Translations under genes and position numbers: made by a program
DNA from: Lysinibacillus sp. FJAT-14745
GTDB taxonomy: Bacteria; Bacillota; Bacilli; Bacillales_A; Planococcaceae
DNA: 64,000 nucleotides
Direction: 5' to 3'
NCBI RefSeq assembly: GCF_001275675.1
Contig: NZ_LITM01000006.1
Coordinates: 491,031-555,030, forward strand
Shown: piece by piece, positions 1-7,141 of the stretch
How positions within the stretch are numbered: the first letter of the stretch is position 1
Layout: every line of letters starts with the position of its first letter
Notes under the pieces: model-generated
What the model was told of the DNA's origin: nothing
The model's database searches: none
Seen by the model: only the letters and a program-made list of their open reading frames with translations

Positions 1-216
1 CTAAAAGGCTGAAGGTTGAAAGTAATGAGTAAAAATGCAATGTGACTTGAAAGCTTAAATGAATCAGAAGGCACGCTCAATGCCATTTGTCGGAGTAAAA
101 CAAACATACATTATAAGATCAAAAAATAGAGAACTTCATGATTTGTTCAGAATTTGTTTAGAATGATGTGGTAACCTAGTTATGTCATGGTTAACAAATG
201 AACACGCATAAAAACG

Positions 217-256
217 GCTAGGTATTCACAAATTTTTTGTGAGCCTAGCTTTTTTT
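217..256 (+). terminator. Rho-independent terminator
   Basis: Inverted repeat GCTAGG/CCTAGC with an inner TCACAAA/TTTGTGA stem, followed by seven T. No gene ending here is visible in the window, so it probably closes a gene that lies to the left. Confidence 0.7.
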
Positions 257-298
257 GTTGATGAATTATCACAGTAAAAGTCAATAAAGCTAATTGAA

Positions 299-346
299 CA
301 GAACCTCTATTATTTAGTTAGTTCCAAATAATGGAGGTTCTGTTTT
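299..346 (+). terminator. Long hairpin, probable terminator
   Basis: Arms of 17 bases with one mismatch (CAGAACCTC...ATTATTT against AAATAAT...GAGGTTCTG) followed by TTTT. From here to 613 I see no convincing gene. Confidence 0.55.
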
Positions 347-613
347 GTGTAGATTATCACTACTAGAGATTTACAATTAATAAATTTGTAAGGAATGAGT
401 AAGAAAAAAGAGATGATCGATCCGTACAATTAAGTACATGAAAGGGGTCTTTTCGGATGGAAACATGTATGTGAAGAAGGGTGAAGTTCTATTGCTTTTT
501 TTGATTGAGAGTGCTGAACGGATATTAACTCATGTTAGCTACTCTCGATTGAAAATATCAATAACATAGCTCTTTATAGGAGTATTTTTAAATAACGAAC
601 GGAGAGAGAATCC

Positions 614-919
614 ATGTTTAAACTGATGGAACTAGGATGGAAAAAATATCATTTATCTAAATATTTTACAGGAATAATCATTTTTCTTGTGGCAACCAAT
701 CTTCCGGTTAATCTTGTACCGTCTGGATTTAAAGTTGTAAGTGGACTGATGTTTTCAGAGTATATAGGACAAATGCCTATATTGAATATTCTTTTTAAAA
801 CAATATTGACGATTATTTTAGCTATTATTTTATTACGTTTAATAATTGATGAATACAAGAATAGTTATAGGCTATCACTATTCAACATAATGAGTATTGT
901 TTATTTTATCATGCAATAA
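614..919 (+). pseudogene. Truncated ABC-2 type permease-like ORF
   Basis: A 101-residue membrane protein with two hydrophobic segments. Its N-terminus (MELGWKKYHLSKYFTG) and the motif LIIDEYKN align with the start and the LVIEEYKN motif of the permease encoded next door. Full-length ABC-2 permeases of this type are about 230 residues. Here the sequence stops shortly after the EYKN motif, so the C-terminal four or so membrane segments are missing. A good ribosome site (GGAGAGA) precedes the ATG. It is most simply a decayed tandem copy of the downstream permease gene. A genuinely short partner subunit is possible but less likely. Confidence 0.5.
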
Positions 920-944
920 CAAACTGAAGAGGAGAGATGGTGCT

Positions 945-1637
945 ATGCTACATCTACTAAAGCTGGAATTGAAGAAATGTAACTTAGGTTGGTATGTAAA
1001 AGGAGCGATGATTGCAAACGTTATTATAACTGCAGTAGTGTGCTCTGTAATTTATATAGCACAGAGAGAGGGAGATATACCCATTTCAACGTATCAAGAT
1101 GTTTATGTACTGATTGGTGCAAGCGTGAGGGCAACGTTTATTGTGTTTGCCTCTGTATTAATTGCAAAATTAGTTATTGAAGAATATAAAAACAGAACAA
1201 TTTTGATTATGTTCTCTTATCCTGTTAGTCGAAAGAAACTGATTGCTAGTAAATTGACCTTGATCGCTTTTTTAACATTCACGACTACGATGCTGTCGAA
1301 TATCGTTGTCGCTGTTCTATTTTCGATCATTAATAATTATTTTCATATCGTTCCATTTACAATAACTGCAAACCAGTTTATAGGTGAAGTCATAAACATA
1401 GTCCCTTTTGCTATTGCCGCAACAGGAACAAGCTTAATTCCATTGTATTTTGGGATGCGTAATCATTCTGTTCCTGCTACTATTGGTTCATCTCTACTCG
1501 TGGTGGCAATTGCTTGTTCTTATAACCCAGAAATTTCATTCGTGACCTTCATTCCACTGCAATTAGGGCTTGCTGCAGTTGGAGTAATAATTGCGTATCT
1601 AGGAATTCGTAATATTGAAAACGTGGATGCGATGTAA
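945..1637 (+). CDS. ABC-2 type transporter permease
   Basis: A 230-residue integral membrane protein with about six hydrophobic segments. The motif EEYKNRTI followed by YPVSRKKLIASK is typical of ABC-2 family export permeases (bacteriocin, antibiotic or lipid export). The start was set at ATG 945, nine bases after GAGGAG and just after the truncated paralogue. A longer reading from 897 lacks a ribosome site. No ATPase gene lies in the window, so the cognate nucleotide-binding subunit must lie elsewhere or be lost. The small membrane gene downstream (split by the Tn3 element) was probably in the same transcript. The substrate is unknown. Confidence 0.8.
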   Translation: MLHLLKLELKKCNLGWYVKGAMIANVIITAVVCSVIYIAQREGDIPISTYQDVYVLIGASVRATFIVFASVLIAKLVIEEYKNRTILIMFSYPVSRKKLIASKLTLIAFLTFTTTMLSNIVVAVLFSIINNYFHIVPFTITANQFIGEVINIVPFAIAATGTSLIPLYFGMRNHSVPATIGSSLLVVAIACSYNPEISFVTFIPLQLGLAAVGVIIAYLGIRNIENVDAM

Positions 1638-1743
1638 CTTGGAGTACGGTAAAACTGAATCGAAAGACTAAGTGAAACGGAAGAGTTTTAGTAATAGATA
1701 TTGGCGTTTACAATAGAAAATGTAAAGAGAGAACGAACAAGTA

Positions 1744-1829
1744 ATGGGAATGATAATAGGGATTATTACAGGTGCGGTTTTGGGTATCATTTTATTATTA
1801 ATCAGCATGATATTAATTTGGATAATCAA
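1744..1829 (+). pseudogene. 5' part of small membrane-protein gene split by Tn3 element
   Basis: ATG 1744 opens a frame encoding a single hydrophobic helix (MGMIIGIITGAVLGIILLL...). It runs straight into the Tn3-family inverted repeat at 1830. In the present DNA it continues into the repeat and stops at 1864-1866, giving 40 residues. Joining base 1829 to base 4773 restores an uninterrupted frame, ...ILIWIIKRKQQENRYAIW..., ending with TAA at 4831-4833 for 48 residues in total. This is seen directly. The function is unknown; the position suggests an accessory of the upstream permease. Confidence 0.6.
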
Positions 1830-1867
1830 GGGGTACCGTCAGGAAAATGCGGATTTACAACGTTAAG
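1830..1867 (+). repeat. Left terminal inverted repeat of Tn3-family element
   Basis: 38 bases beginning GGGGTACCGTCAGGAAAATG and ending ACGTTAAG. They match the complement of 4730-4767 at 35 of 38 positions by eye. Confidence 0.9.
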
Positions 1868-1883
1868 GAAATTTAATGTGAAA

Positions 1884-1917
1884 AAGCCGGATTCCAATAG
1901 CTATGGAATCCGGCTTT
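1884..1917. terminator. Hairpin between element end and anti-sigma gene
   Basis: A near-perfect palindrome, AAGCCGGATTCCA / TGGAATCCGGCTT, with a four-base loop and A/T flanks on both sides. It could terminate transcription entering from the left and leaving the anti-sigma operon on the right. Confidence 0.65.
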
Positions 1918-2012
1918 CATGACGTTTTTTAATAAAACCCGTTATTCAACTATCGCGTGTTCGTTAGCTTAAGGTACTTCCGCGATATGAGTAAACAAAG
2001 CAAACGAGGTCA

Positions 2013-3041
2013 TTATTTACTTTTATTTAAAGGAACGACTAATTCTAATTCCTTTATTTCTTCACTAAATCCTTCACTATTTGTTCGACTTGGCTTGAGT
2101 GTAAATGATTTTGGTATGGTATCCATTGGAGGCAAAGTCAGTACCATATGATGACCATAGTTCCCAATAGCCATGCCTTCCTGTAGTTTTAGTTTATCAT
2201 ATACATGACCATTATCATCGACTACAGAGAAATTAAACCATGGCCAACTATCGTTTTTATCCATTTCGGCAGGGTAATCAATCGTTAGGTCTATTCTTGT
2301 TGATAAAGGTGAGAATGTTACTTTGTCGGCTGTTAGTGTATACACTTCATCAACAGTTTGAGTTGTAACTTCTGGATAAAACTCAAATACATCACCTTTT
2401 ATTTTTTCAAGTGGGAAAGCCACCTTCAACTTGCCTTCATAGCCAAATAAATCTTCTCCATGGACCTCAATCTCAATGTTATCGCCATATTCATTATACT
2501 TAGAAAAGGTAAATTGATGATGTTCAATTATTGTTTTCGAGTTTACGTCATCTTGCCCTGTTGAACCCATCGCTGGTTTAACTTCTTGTTGTCCATTAAC
2601 TGTTATATAGCTAAAGCCGGCCTTTTCTTCTTTCATCGAAAGTTCTTTTTGACCTGTGTAAACAACTGTTACGATTAACCGGTTTCCATCATAAGCTGCT
2701 TCTTTTACAGTCATTGTTAAGCCGTTTTTACTATCTTGTTTATCAATTACTGTCGTAAGTTGATCGTGTTCAATTTTATCTGAGGCAATGTCTCTAAAAT
2801 CTTTATAAATTGGACCAATTAGGGGAACATTTGATAAGGCTTCCGCCATGCCTGTTGAAACAAATCCAGAACCAAGCAAAGATAGACATAACCCACATGC
2901 AACCAAGATCGACCGTTTTGTGGTTCTTCCGGATTTTCTTTTTTTCTTGGCTTGAAAGATAGCCGCCTTCTCCCTAGCCATTAGCTTTTCAACAGGTACA
3001 TTTATGTTGTCGATGGATCGATTGAATTTGTCTTTATTCAT
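2013..3041 (-). CDS. Anti-sigma factor-like membrane protein (DUF4179 type)
   Basis: A 342-residue protein with a cytoplasmic N-terminus of about 45 residues rich in Lys/Arg, one membrane segment (residues 45-65, ILVACGLCLSLLGSGFVSTG), and a large extracytoplasmic beta-rich part. The architecture and the phrase ALSNVPLIGPIYKDFRD are typical of DUF4179 proteins encoded beside ECF sigma factors. Its start overlaps the end of the sigma gene by eight bases, so the two are translationally coupled. It probably holds the sigma factor inactive at the membrane until an envelope signal arrives; that role is inferred from family and context. It lies inside the Tn3 element as passenger DNA. Confidence 0.82.
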   Translation of the reverse strand: MNKDKFNRSIDNINVPVEKLMAREKAAIFQAKKKRKSGRTTKRSILVACGLCLSLLGSGFVSTGMAEALSNVPLIGPIYKDFRDIASDKIEHDQLTTVIDKQDSKNGLTMTVKEAAYDGNRLIVTVVYTGQKELSMKEEKAGFSYITVNGQQEVKPAMGSTGQDDVNSKTIIEHHQFTFSKYNEYGDNIEIEVHGEDLFGYEGKLKVAFPLEKIKGDVFEFYPEVTTQTVDEVYTLTADKVTFSPLSTRIDLTIDYPAEMDKNDSWPWFNFSVVDDNGHVYDKLKLQEGMAIGNYGHHMVLTLPPMDTIPKSFTLKPSRTNSEGFSEEIKELELVVPLNKSK

Positions 3042-3567
3042 AAAGATAGCCCTCCTTTAAAATGGGTCTTAACTCTTTTTTCGCCCTATTTAAGTGTGAT
3101 TTCACGGTTCCTTCCGGGTAATTCATAATGGTGGCAATTTCCTTAATGGACAAATCGTGATAATACCTCAACAAAATAATGGTCTTAACAGTAGGATTTA
3201 AGAATTTAAATGCTTCTGATAAATCCATCGAATGCATGATAAAATCAACATTTTCAGAAGCGATTAATTCAGTAAAGATTTCCTCATTATCTGTAGTAAA
3301 ATGGCGAGACTCTTTCCGAATAAAATCAATCGATTTAAAAACTAGAATTTTTGTAATCCAACTCGAAAAATGTTCAGGCTTTTTTAATGTCTTTATTGAA
3401 ATATAGGCTGTATAAATTGTTTCTTGATAGACATCAAGAGTATCTTGTTCATTTCTAACATATGCATAGGCTGTTCGATACAGCTTTTGTCGAACAGAAT
3501 CAATCAGTTGTTCAAATGCTTCATCATCACCCTTTTTTGCTTTTTTCACTAATTTTGCTATATCCAT
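3034..3567 (-). CDS. ECF-type RNA polymerase sigma factor
   Basis: A 177-residue sigma-70 family protein. Region 2 (AYVRNEQDTLDVYQETIYTAY, with W in HFSSWI) is followed by region 4 with a helix-turn-helix (LSIKEIATIMNYPEGTVKSHL). ATG 3567 is preceded by GGAGAGGAG. A longer reading to 3624 has no ribosome site and crosses the candidate promoter. It forms an operon with the anti-sigma gene. A motif TGCAACC-16-CGAC upstream fits an autoregulated ECF promoter. Relatives are SigV/SigM-like stress factors of Bacillus. Carriage within a transposon is unusual. Confidence 0.88.
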   Translation of the reverse strand: MDIAKLVKKAKKGDDEAFEQLIDSVRQKLYRTAYAYVRNEQDTLDVYQETIYTAYISIKTLKKPEHFSSWITKILVFKSIDFIRKESRHFTTDNEEIFTELIASENVDFIMHSMDLSEAFKFLNPTVKTIILLRYYHDLSIKEIATIMNYPEGTVKSHLNRAKKELRPILKEGYLYE

Positions 3568-3596
3568 TTTGGTTCTCCTCTCCGTTACACAATAAA

Positions 3597-3623
3597 GTCG
3601 AATGAGGAAGTAAATTGGTTGCA
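3597..3623 (-). promoter_or_regulatory. Candidate ECF-type autoregulatory promoter
   Basis: On the minus strand TGCAACC (3623-3617) is separated by exactly 16 bases from CGAC (3600-3597). This resembles the AAC ... CG(T/A)C pattern of ECF sigma promoters and sits 30 bases upstream of the sigma-factor start. Inferred from pattern only. Confidence 0.4.
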
Positions 3624-3647
3624 AAATAATTAAATATATTAAAATTG

Positions 3648-4220
3648 TTATCCATTATCTTTTTCCATTTCCTTTAGCCTACGATAAAATGCCGCCTGAC
3701 TGATTCCTGTAATTGCACATATCTCCTTTACAGTTTTATTGGTAGTTTTACGTAATTCAATGGCATGATTCATACCTTGATGCTTATCTGTATATTTTTT
3801 AACTCTTCCTCGATATTTCCCCTTTTGCTTGGCCAATTTAATTCCTGAACGTTACTTCTCTTTAATCATTTCTCGATCTAGTTCACTAAAGGCTGCCATT
3901 ACCGTTAAAAAGAATTTACCAGTTGGTGTTCTGGTATCTATTCCTAAGTTAAAAATAACAAAGTGTATATCTCTTTCTCTAAGTTGTTCAACTAACTGCA
4001 GTAACTGAATAGTGTTTCGACCAAGACGATCCATTCGTGTCACAACTAATGTATCATTAGGAGCTACCTTGGAAAGAAGTTCATCTAAAAGTGGCTTTTG
4101 TTTAGAAACGCCACTTATTTTCTCCTCCACAAGTTCATCTACTCCGTATTTTGTAAGTTGATCAATCTGGCTATCTAGATTTTGATCTTGTGTACTTACT
4201 TGAGCATATCCATAAATCAT
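3648..4220 (-). pseudogene. tnpR: Tn3-family resolvase with in-frame nonsense codon
   Basis: The catalytic domain (4220-3852) has the serine-recombinase signature VSTQDQNLDSQ, with TRMDRLGRN and FSELDREMI. A TAA at 3852-3854 interrupts the frame. The next codons, in the same frame, encode RSGIKLAKQKGKYRGRVKKY and a C-terminal DNA-binding helix-turn-helix ending at 3648. Read through the stop the protein would be 190 residues, the normal resolvase length. A CAA to TAA change is the simplest cause. The motif that is normally YARVS reads YAQVS, so a catalytic arginine is also lost. The downstream half could restart from TTG 3836 as a free DNA-binding domain, but this is speculative. Confidence 0.85.
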
Positions 4221-4325
4221 TTTTATCCCTCTTTTAATCTATAATTTTGATAAGTGTTATTGAGAGTCTATTAAGCTAATAATATCAAGGAGCCAATGTC
4301 TTCATACATGCGCCATTGAGACACA

Positions 4326-4693
4326 TTGGCTAGTTGCTTATATGAATCTCTAAGAAGAAAAATACAAAGAGGATTGAATAAAGGAGAAGCCATGAATGGA
4401 CTGGCAAGAGATATTTTCTTTGGAAAACAAGGAGAGCTTAGGGAGCGAACCATACAGCATCAGCTTCAAAGAGCCAGTGCATTAAATATAATTATCAATG
4501 CCATCAGTATCTGGAATACTCTACATCTAACAAAAGCAGTTGAATATCAAAAACAAACAGGTAGTTTTAATGAAGATTTATTGCACCATATGTCACCTTT
4601 AGGCTGGGAACATATTAATTTATTAGGAAATACCATTTTAATTCGGAGAAAATAGTCTCGTTAGATTCTTTAAGACCACTGAAACTTTCTTAA
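4326..4693 (+). pseudogene. tnpA: Tn3-family transposase C-terminal remnant
   Basis: The sequence encodes the conserved C-terminus of Tn3 transposases: LRRKIQRGLNKGEA, RASALNIIINAISIWNT, and SPLGWEHINLLG. A one-base deletion near 4630 shifts the frame. In the next frame the typical ending resumes (KYHFNSEKIVSLDSLRPLKL) and stops at TAA 4691-4693, 36 bases before the right terminal repeat. About 850 N-terminal residues are missing; a TGA lies in frame at 4317. It is divergent from the resolvase, with the expected res region between them. It cannot encode an active transposase. Confidence 0.85.
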
Positions 4694-4729
4694 CGTTGTT
4701 AAAAACAGAGGAATCGTCAGGGAAATGGC

Positions 4730-4767
4730 CTTAGCGTTGTAAATCCTCATTTTCCTGACGGTACCCT
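4730..4767 (-). repeat. Right terminal inverted repeat of Tn3-family element
   Basis: Complement of the left end with three differences, one of them the outermost base (T instead of C at 4767). A partial inverted echo of its inner part (CGTCAGGGAAATGG at 4715-4728) precedes it and could fold with it. Confidence 0.88.
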
Positions 4768-4772
4768 AGCAA

Positions 4773-4833
4773 GAGAAAACAACAAGAGAATCGCTATGCA
4801 ATATGGATCATGGTTGCAGGTCTTTTGGCGTAA
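4773..4833 (+). pseudogene. 3' part of the membrane-protein gene split by the Tn3 element
   Basis: This frame encodes RKQQENRYAIWIMVAGLLA and ends at TAA 4831-4833. It continues exactly the frame of 1744-1829 if the transposon and one target copy are removed. A hairpin AGGTCTT/AAGACCT (4818-4838) overlaps the stop codon and may be the original terminator, although its T tract is weak. The rest of 4834-4964 shows no gene. Confidence 0.55.
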
Positions 4834-4964
4834 GACCTTTGTTGGGGGGTTCGAAAGATTTTAATGGTTCCATATAAAAAGAAAAAATTATGGGTATATA
4901 TGCGAAATCATAAATTTCCCTTTATGTTCTTTGTTTGATAACGTATAAGAAAGGAGGCGGTAAG

Positions 4965-5708
4965 ATGAAAATTTTTGATGCACACTTTCACATTATTGAT
5001 TTTGATTACCCTATTACTGAAAATCAAGGATATGTACCACCTAGCTTTGTTGTAGAGGATTATCAAAAAGAAACAGCGACTTATCATATTGTCGGTGGTG
5101 CAATTGTATCAGGTTCTTTTCAAGGTTTTGACCAAGATTATTTAGTGAATGCTTTAGAGAAAATGGGTTCTGCATTTTGTGGTGTTACGCAGCTACCATT
5201 TTCAGTGACGGATGATAAGATTATGGATTTACATAAAAAAGGTGTAAGGGCACTACGATTCAATGTGAAGCGTGGCGGCTCTGAAGATTTAACGAAGCTC
5301 GATTATTTTGCGAGACGTGTGTATGATTTAGTTGGCTGGCATAGTGAATTATATATCGACGCAAAAGATTTGCCTGAAATTGCACCAACGATTGAAAAAT
5401 TACCGGCGATTTCAATTGATCATTTAGGGTTATCCGAAGAAGGCTTACCTCATTTGATGCGACTCTTAGAAAAAGGTGTACGAGTAAAGGCGACTGGTTT
5501 TGGTCGTGTAGAGCTCGATGTAGAACAAGCTTTGAAATCAATTCATGCTGTCAATCCAGAGGCGTTAATGTTCGGCACAGACTTACCTTCCACACGAGCA
5601 AAAAGACCTTTTGCTTATGCAGATATCGAACTAATTCAAGAATTGTTTGATACAAAGTCAGCTGAGAAAATTCTTTATCAAAACGCGATGGATTTTTATT
5701 TCAAGTGA
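4965..5708 (+). CDS. Amidohydrolase family protein (metal-dependent hydrolase)
   Basis: A 247-residue TIM-barrel hydrolase. The metal-binding motif DAHFHI lies at residues 4-9. ISIDHLG near residue 156 and FGTDLPSTR near residue 208 supply the later His and Asp, as in the amidohydrolase-2 / 2-pyrone-4,6-dicarboxylate lactonase group. ATG 4965 follows AAGGAGGCGG; the upstream in-frame ATG at 4935 has no ribosome site. The gene is monocistronic and followed by a strong hairpin. The substrate cannot be read from sequence. Confidence 0.82.
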   Translation: MKIFDAHFHIIDFDYPITENQGYVPPSFVVEDYQKETATYHIVGGAIVSGSFQGFDQDYLVNALEKMGSAFCGVTQLPFSVTDDKIMDLHKKGVRALRFNVKRGGSEDLTKLDYFARRVYDLVGWHSELYIDAKDLPEIAPTIEKLPAISIDHLGLSEEGLPHLMRLLEKGVRVKATGFGRVELDVEQALKSIHAVNPEALMFGTDLPSTRAKRPFAYADIELIQELFDTKSAEKILYQNAMDFYFK

Positions 5709-5738
5709 TTTTTTAAGAAGTACCTTTATTACGCATTT

Positions 5739-5787
5739 AAATCGCAAATTGCCTTTCACAACTATTGTGGAAGGCAATTTGCGATTT
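5739..5787. terminator. Long perfect-stem hairpin
   Basis: About 17-bp stem, AAATCGCAAATTGCCTT / AAGGCAATTTGCGATTT, closing the amidohydrolase transcript. The T tract is short. Confidence 0.6.
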
Positions 5788-5973
5788 GAGAACAATAGAG
5801 AGCGTAATGGTTTTCGAAGCTTTTGAAAGTTAAATAATGTTATTACTGCAACATGTTTCAACAATCAAGTAACATCTTGAAAAATGACAACAGGAATAGA
5901 ACGTTAATTACACTAATACCTGTTGCCAACAGTCTATAATAATCAATTGAGTTACAATTTAATCGAAACAGTT

Positions 5974-6885
5974 TTAGTTCAAACTCCCAGCATCGTTACT
6001 TTCTTTTAAAATATCTTCTTTCTTTATATTTGCAATAAATACACCTATTAAAGTAATCAAGCCACCTGTTACGGCAGAAAAATGTGGAACCTCACCAAGC
6101 CAAATCCAGGCGATAAGAAATGCAAAAACAGAGGTTAAATAAAGGGTACTTGTTGCTTCAGCAGCTCCTGTTCGTGAGGTAACATAAGCTAGCGTAAAAT
6201 AAGGAATGATTGTTGGAAAAATGCCAAGATACAAAATAATGAATGTTGCATTTAACGGGGCATTCGAAATTGCTTCACCTAGGCCAGGTGAGAATAGGAG
6301 CATAAAAATAGTACCTGACCAAATGGCGTACATTGTGAAGGGAATAGCCCCATATTTTTTTAGATAACGATGTTGAAAAACAAAGTAAATACTTTCTGAA
6401 AGGGATGCTATTAAAACGATGATAATCCCAGAATTAAAAGAAAAACTTGCAGTTGAACCTCCTACTGAAATAAATGCTACACCAGAAAAACTAAGCAGCG
6501 AACCTACCCATCCCCATAATCCAAGCTTCTCACGATAAAAGAATACAGCTAACAGAGCAGTGAATATAGGGGTTGTGGAAACAAGTAAACTTGCAACGCC
6601 AGCACTAATCGTTTGCTCTCCATAATTTAGTGCTACTTGATACACGGTGAAACCTAAAAAGCCAAGTAATAAAATAATAGGGATATCTTTTAACGCAGGT
6701 AAAGGAATTTTTGTAATAACTGCGATGATTACTAAGACGAATGAGCCGACTAATAATCGTAAAAGAGATATATGTTCAGGTGAAAAAGCCGTCAAGGCCA
6801 CTCGTATTCCTGGAAAAGCTGATGCCCATAAAATGATTGTTATGAAATGAGCAGAAATAATTTTAAGATCTAATGTTTTTAACAT
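5974..6885 (-). CDS. EamA/DMT family transporter
   Basis: A 303-residue membrane protein with about ten transmembrane segments in two EamA repeats (LWASAFPGIRVAL near the N-terminus; GEQTISAGVASLLVSTTPIF in repeat one; TSRTGAAEATSTLYLTSVFA in repeat two). Members export amino acids or metabolites. GAGGTG precedes the ATG. It is divergent from a MocR-type regulator gene at 7142, a common pairing in which the regulator controls the exporter. The intergenic stretch is filled by an unusual hairpin array. Confidence 0.85.
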   Translation of the reverse strand: MLKTLDLKIISAHFITIILWASAFPGIRVALTAFSPEHISLLRLLVGSFVLVIIAVITKIPLPALKDIPIILLLGFLGFTVYQVALNYGEQTISAGVASLLVSTTPIFTALLAVFFYREKLGLWGWVGSLLSFSGVAFISVGGSTASFSFNSGIIIVLIASLSESIYFVFQHRYLKKYGAIPFTMYAIWSGTIFMLLFSPGLGEAISNAPLNATFIILYLGIFPTIIPYFTLAYVTSRTGAAEATSTLYLTSVFAFLIAWIWLGEVPHFSAVTGGLITLIGVFIANIKKEDILKESNDAGSLN

Positions 6886-6985
6886 GAATACACCTCGTTA
6901 TCCAACCAATTAAATTTATATTTTCAATATTAATAGGATTTTGGTAAAATTTCTCCAACAGGTTAAAATGAAAAAAACCAACCAG

Positions 6986-7120
6986 TTTAACTTCTTTCAG
7001 CGGGTAGCTAAACATCCGCTGAAAGAAGTTAAAGCCTCCGGCGGATGTCACGGAATCGGAAAGGAGTTCTTTGTGCCAGCACAAAGCCGATTCCAGACAC
7101 AATTATGCCAAGGCATAATT
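6986..7120. repeat. Array of consecutive perfect hairpins
   Basis: Four nested or tandem palindromes occupy this spacer. An 18-bp perfect inverted repeat (6986-7003 with 7016-7033) comes first, then CATCCGC with GCGGATG (7013-7019 / 7041-7047). GGAATCGG with CCGATTCC (7052-7059 / 7087-7094) encloses CTTTGTGC-CA-GCACAAAG (7069-7086), followed by AATTATGCC-AA-GGCATAATT (7101-7120). The density suggests a dispersed palindromic element inserted between the divergent genes. The ribosome site of the MocR gene lies directly behind it. Confidence 0.75.
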
Positions 7121-7141
7121 GAATTAGATGAGGGCGTACAT

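Larger units (their letters stand above)
1830..4767. mobile_element. Decayed Tn3-family transposon carrying sigma/anti-sigma genes
   Basis: The element is bounded by 38-bp terminal inverted repeats starting GGGGTACCGTCAGG and ending TTAAG/TTAGCG, the layout of Tn3-family ends. Flanking pentamers ATCAA (1825-1829) and AGCAA (4768-4772) look like a 5-bp target duplication with one change. Inside are a terminator, an anti-sigma gene, an ECF sigma gene, a serine resolvase with a nonsense codon, and the frameshifted last 120 or so residues of a Tn3 transposase. The transposase is almost entirely deleted, so the element cannot move itself. It might still be mobilised in trans, because both ends remain nearly intact. 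Confidence 0.85.

Noticed and set aside
1701..1922. 73-residue plus-strand ORF
   Set aside because: It runs in a different frame from the hydrophobic small gene, crosses the Tn3 inverted repeat and a terminator, and has no ribosome site.
6941..7141. N-terminal extension of the MocR protein
   Set aside because: It would translate the palindromic hairpin array; ATG 7142 fits the GntR domain start.
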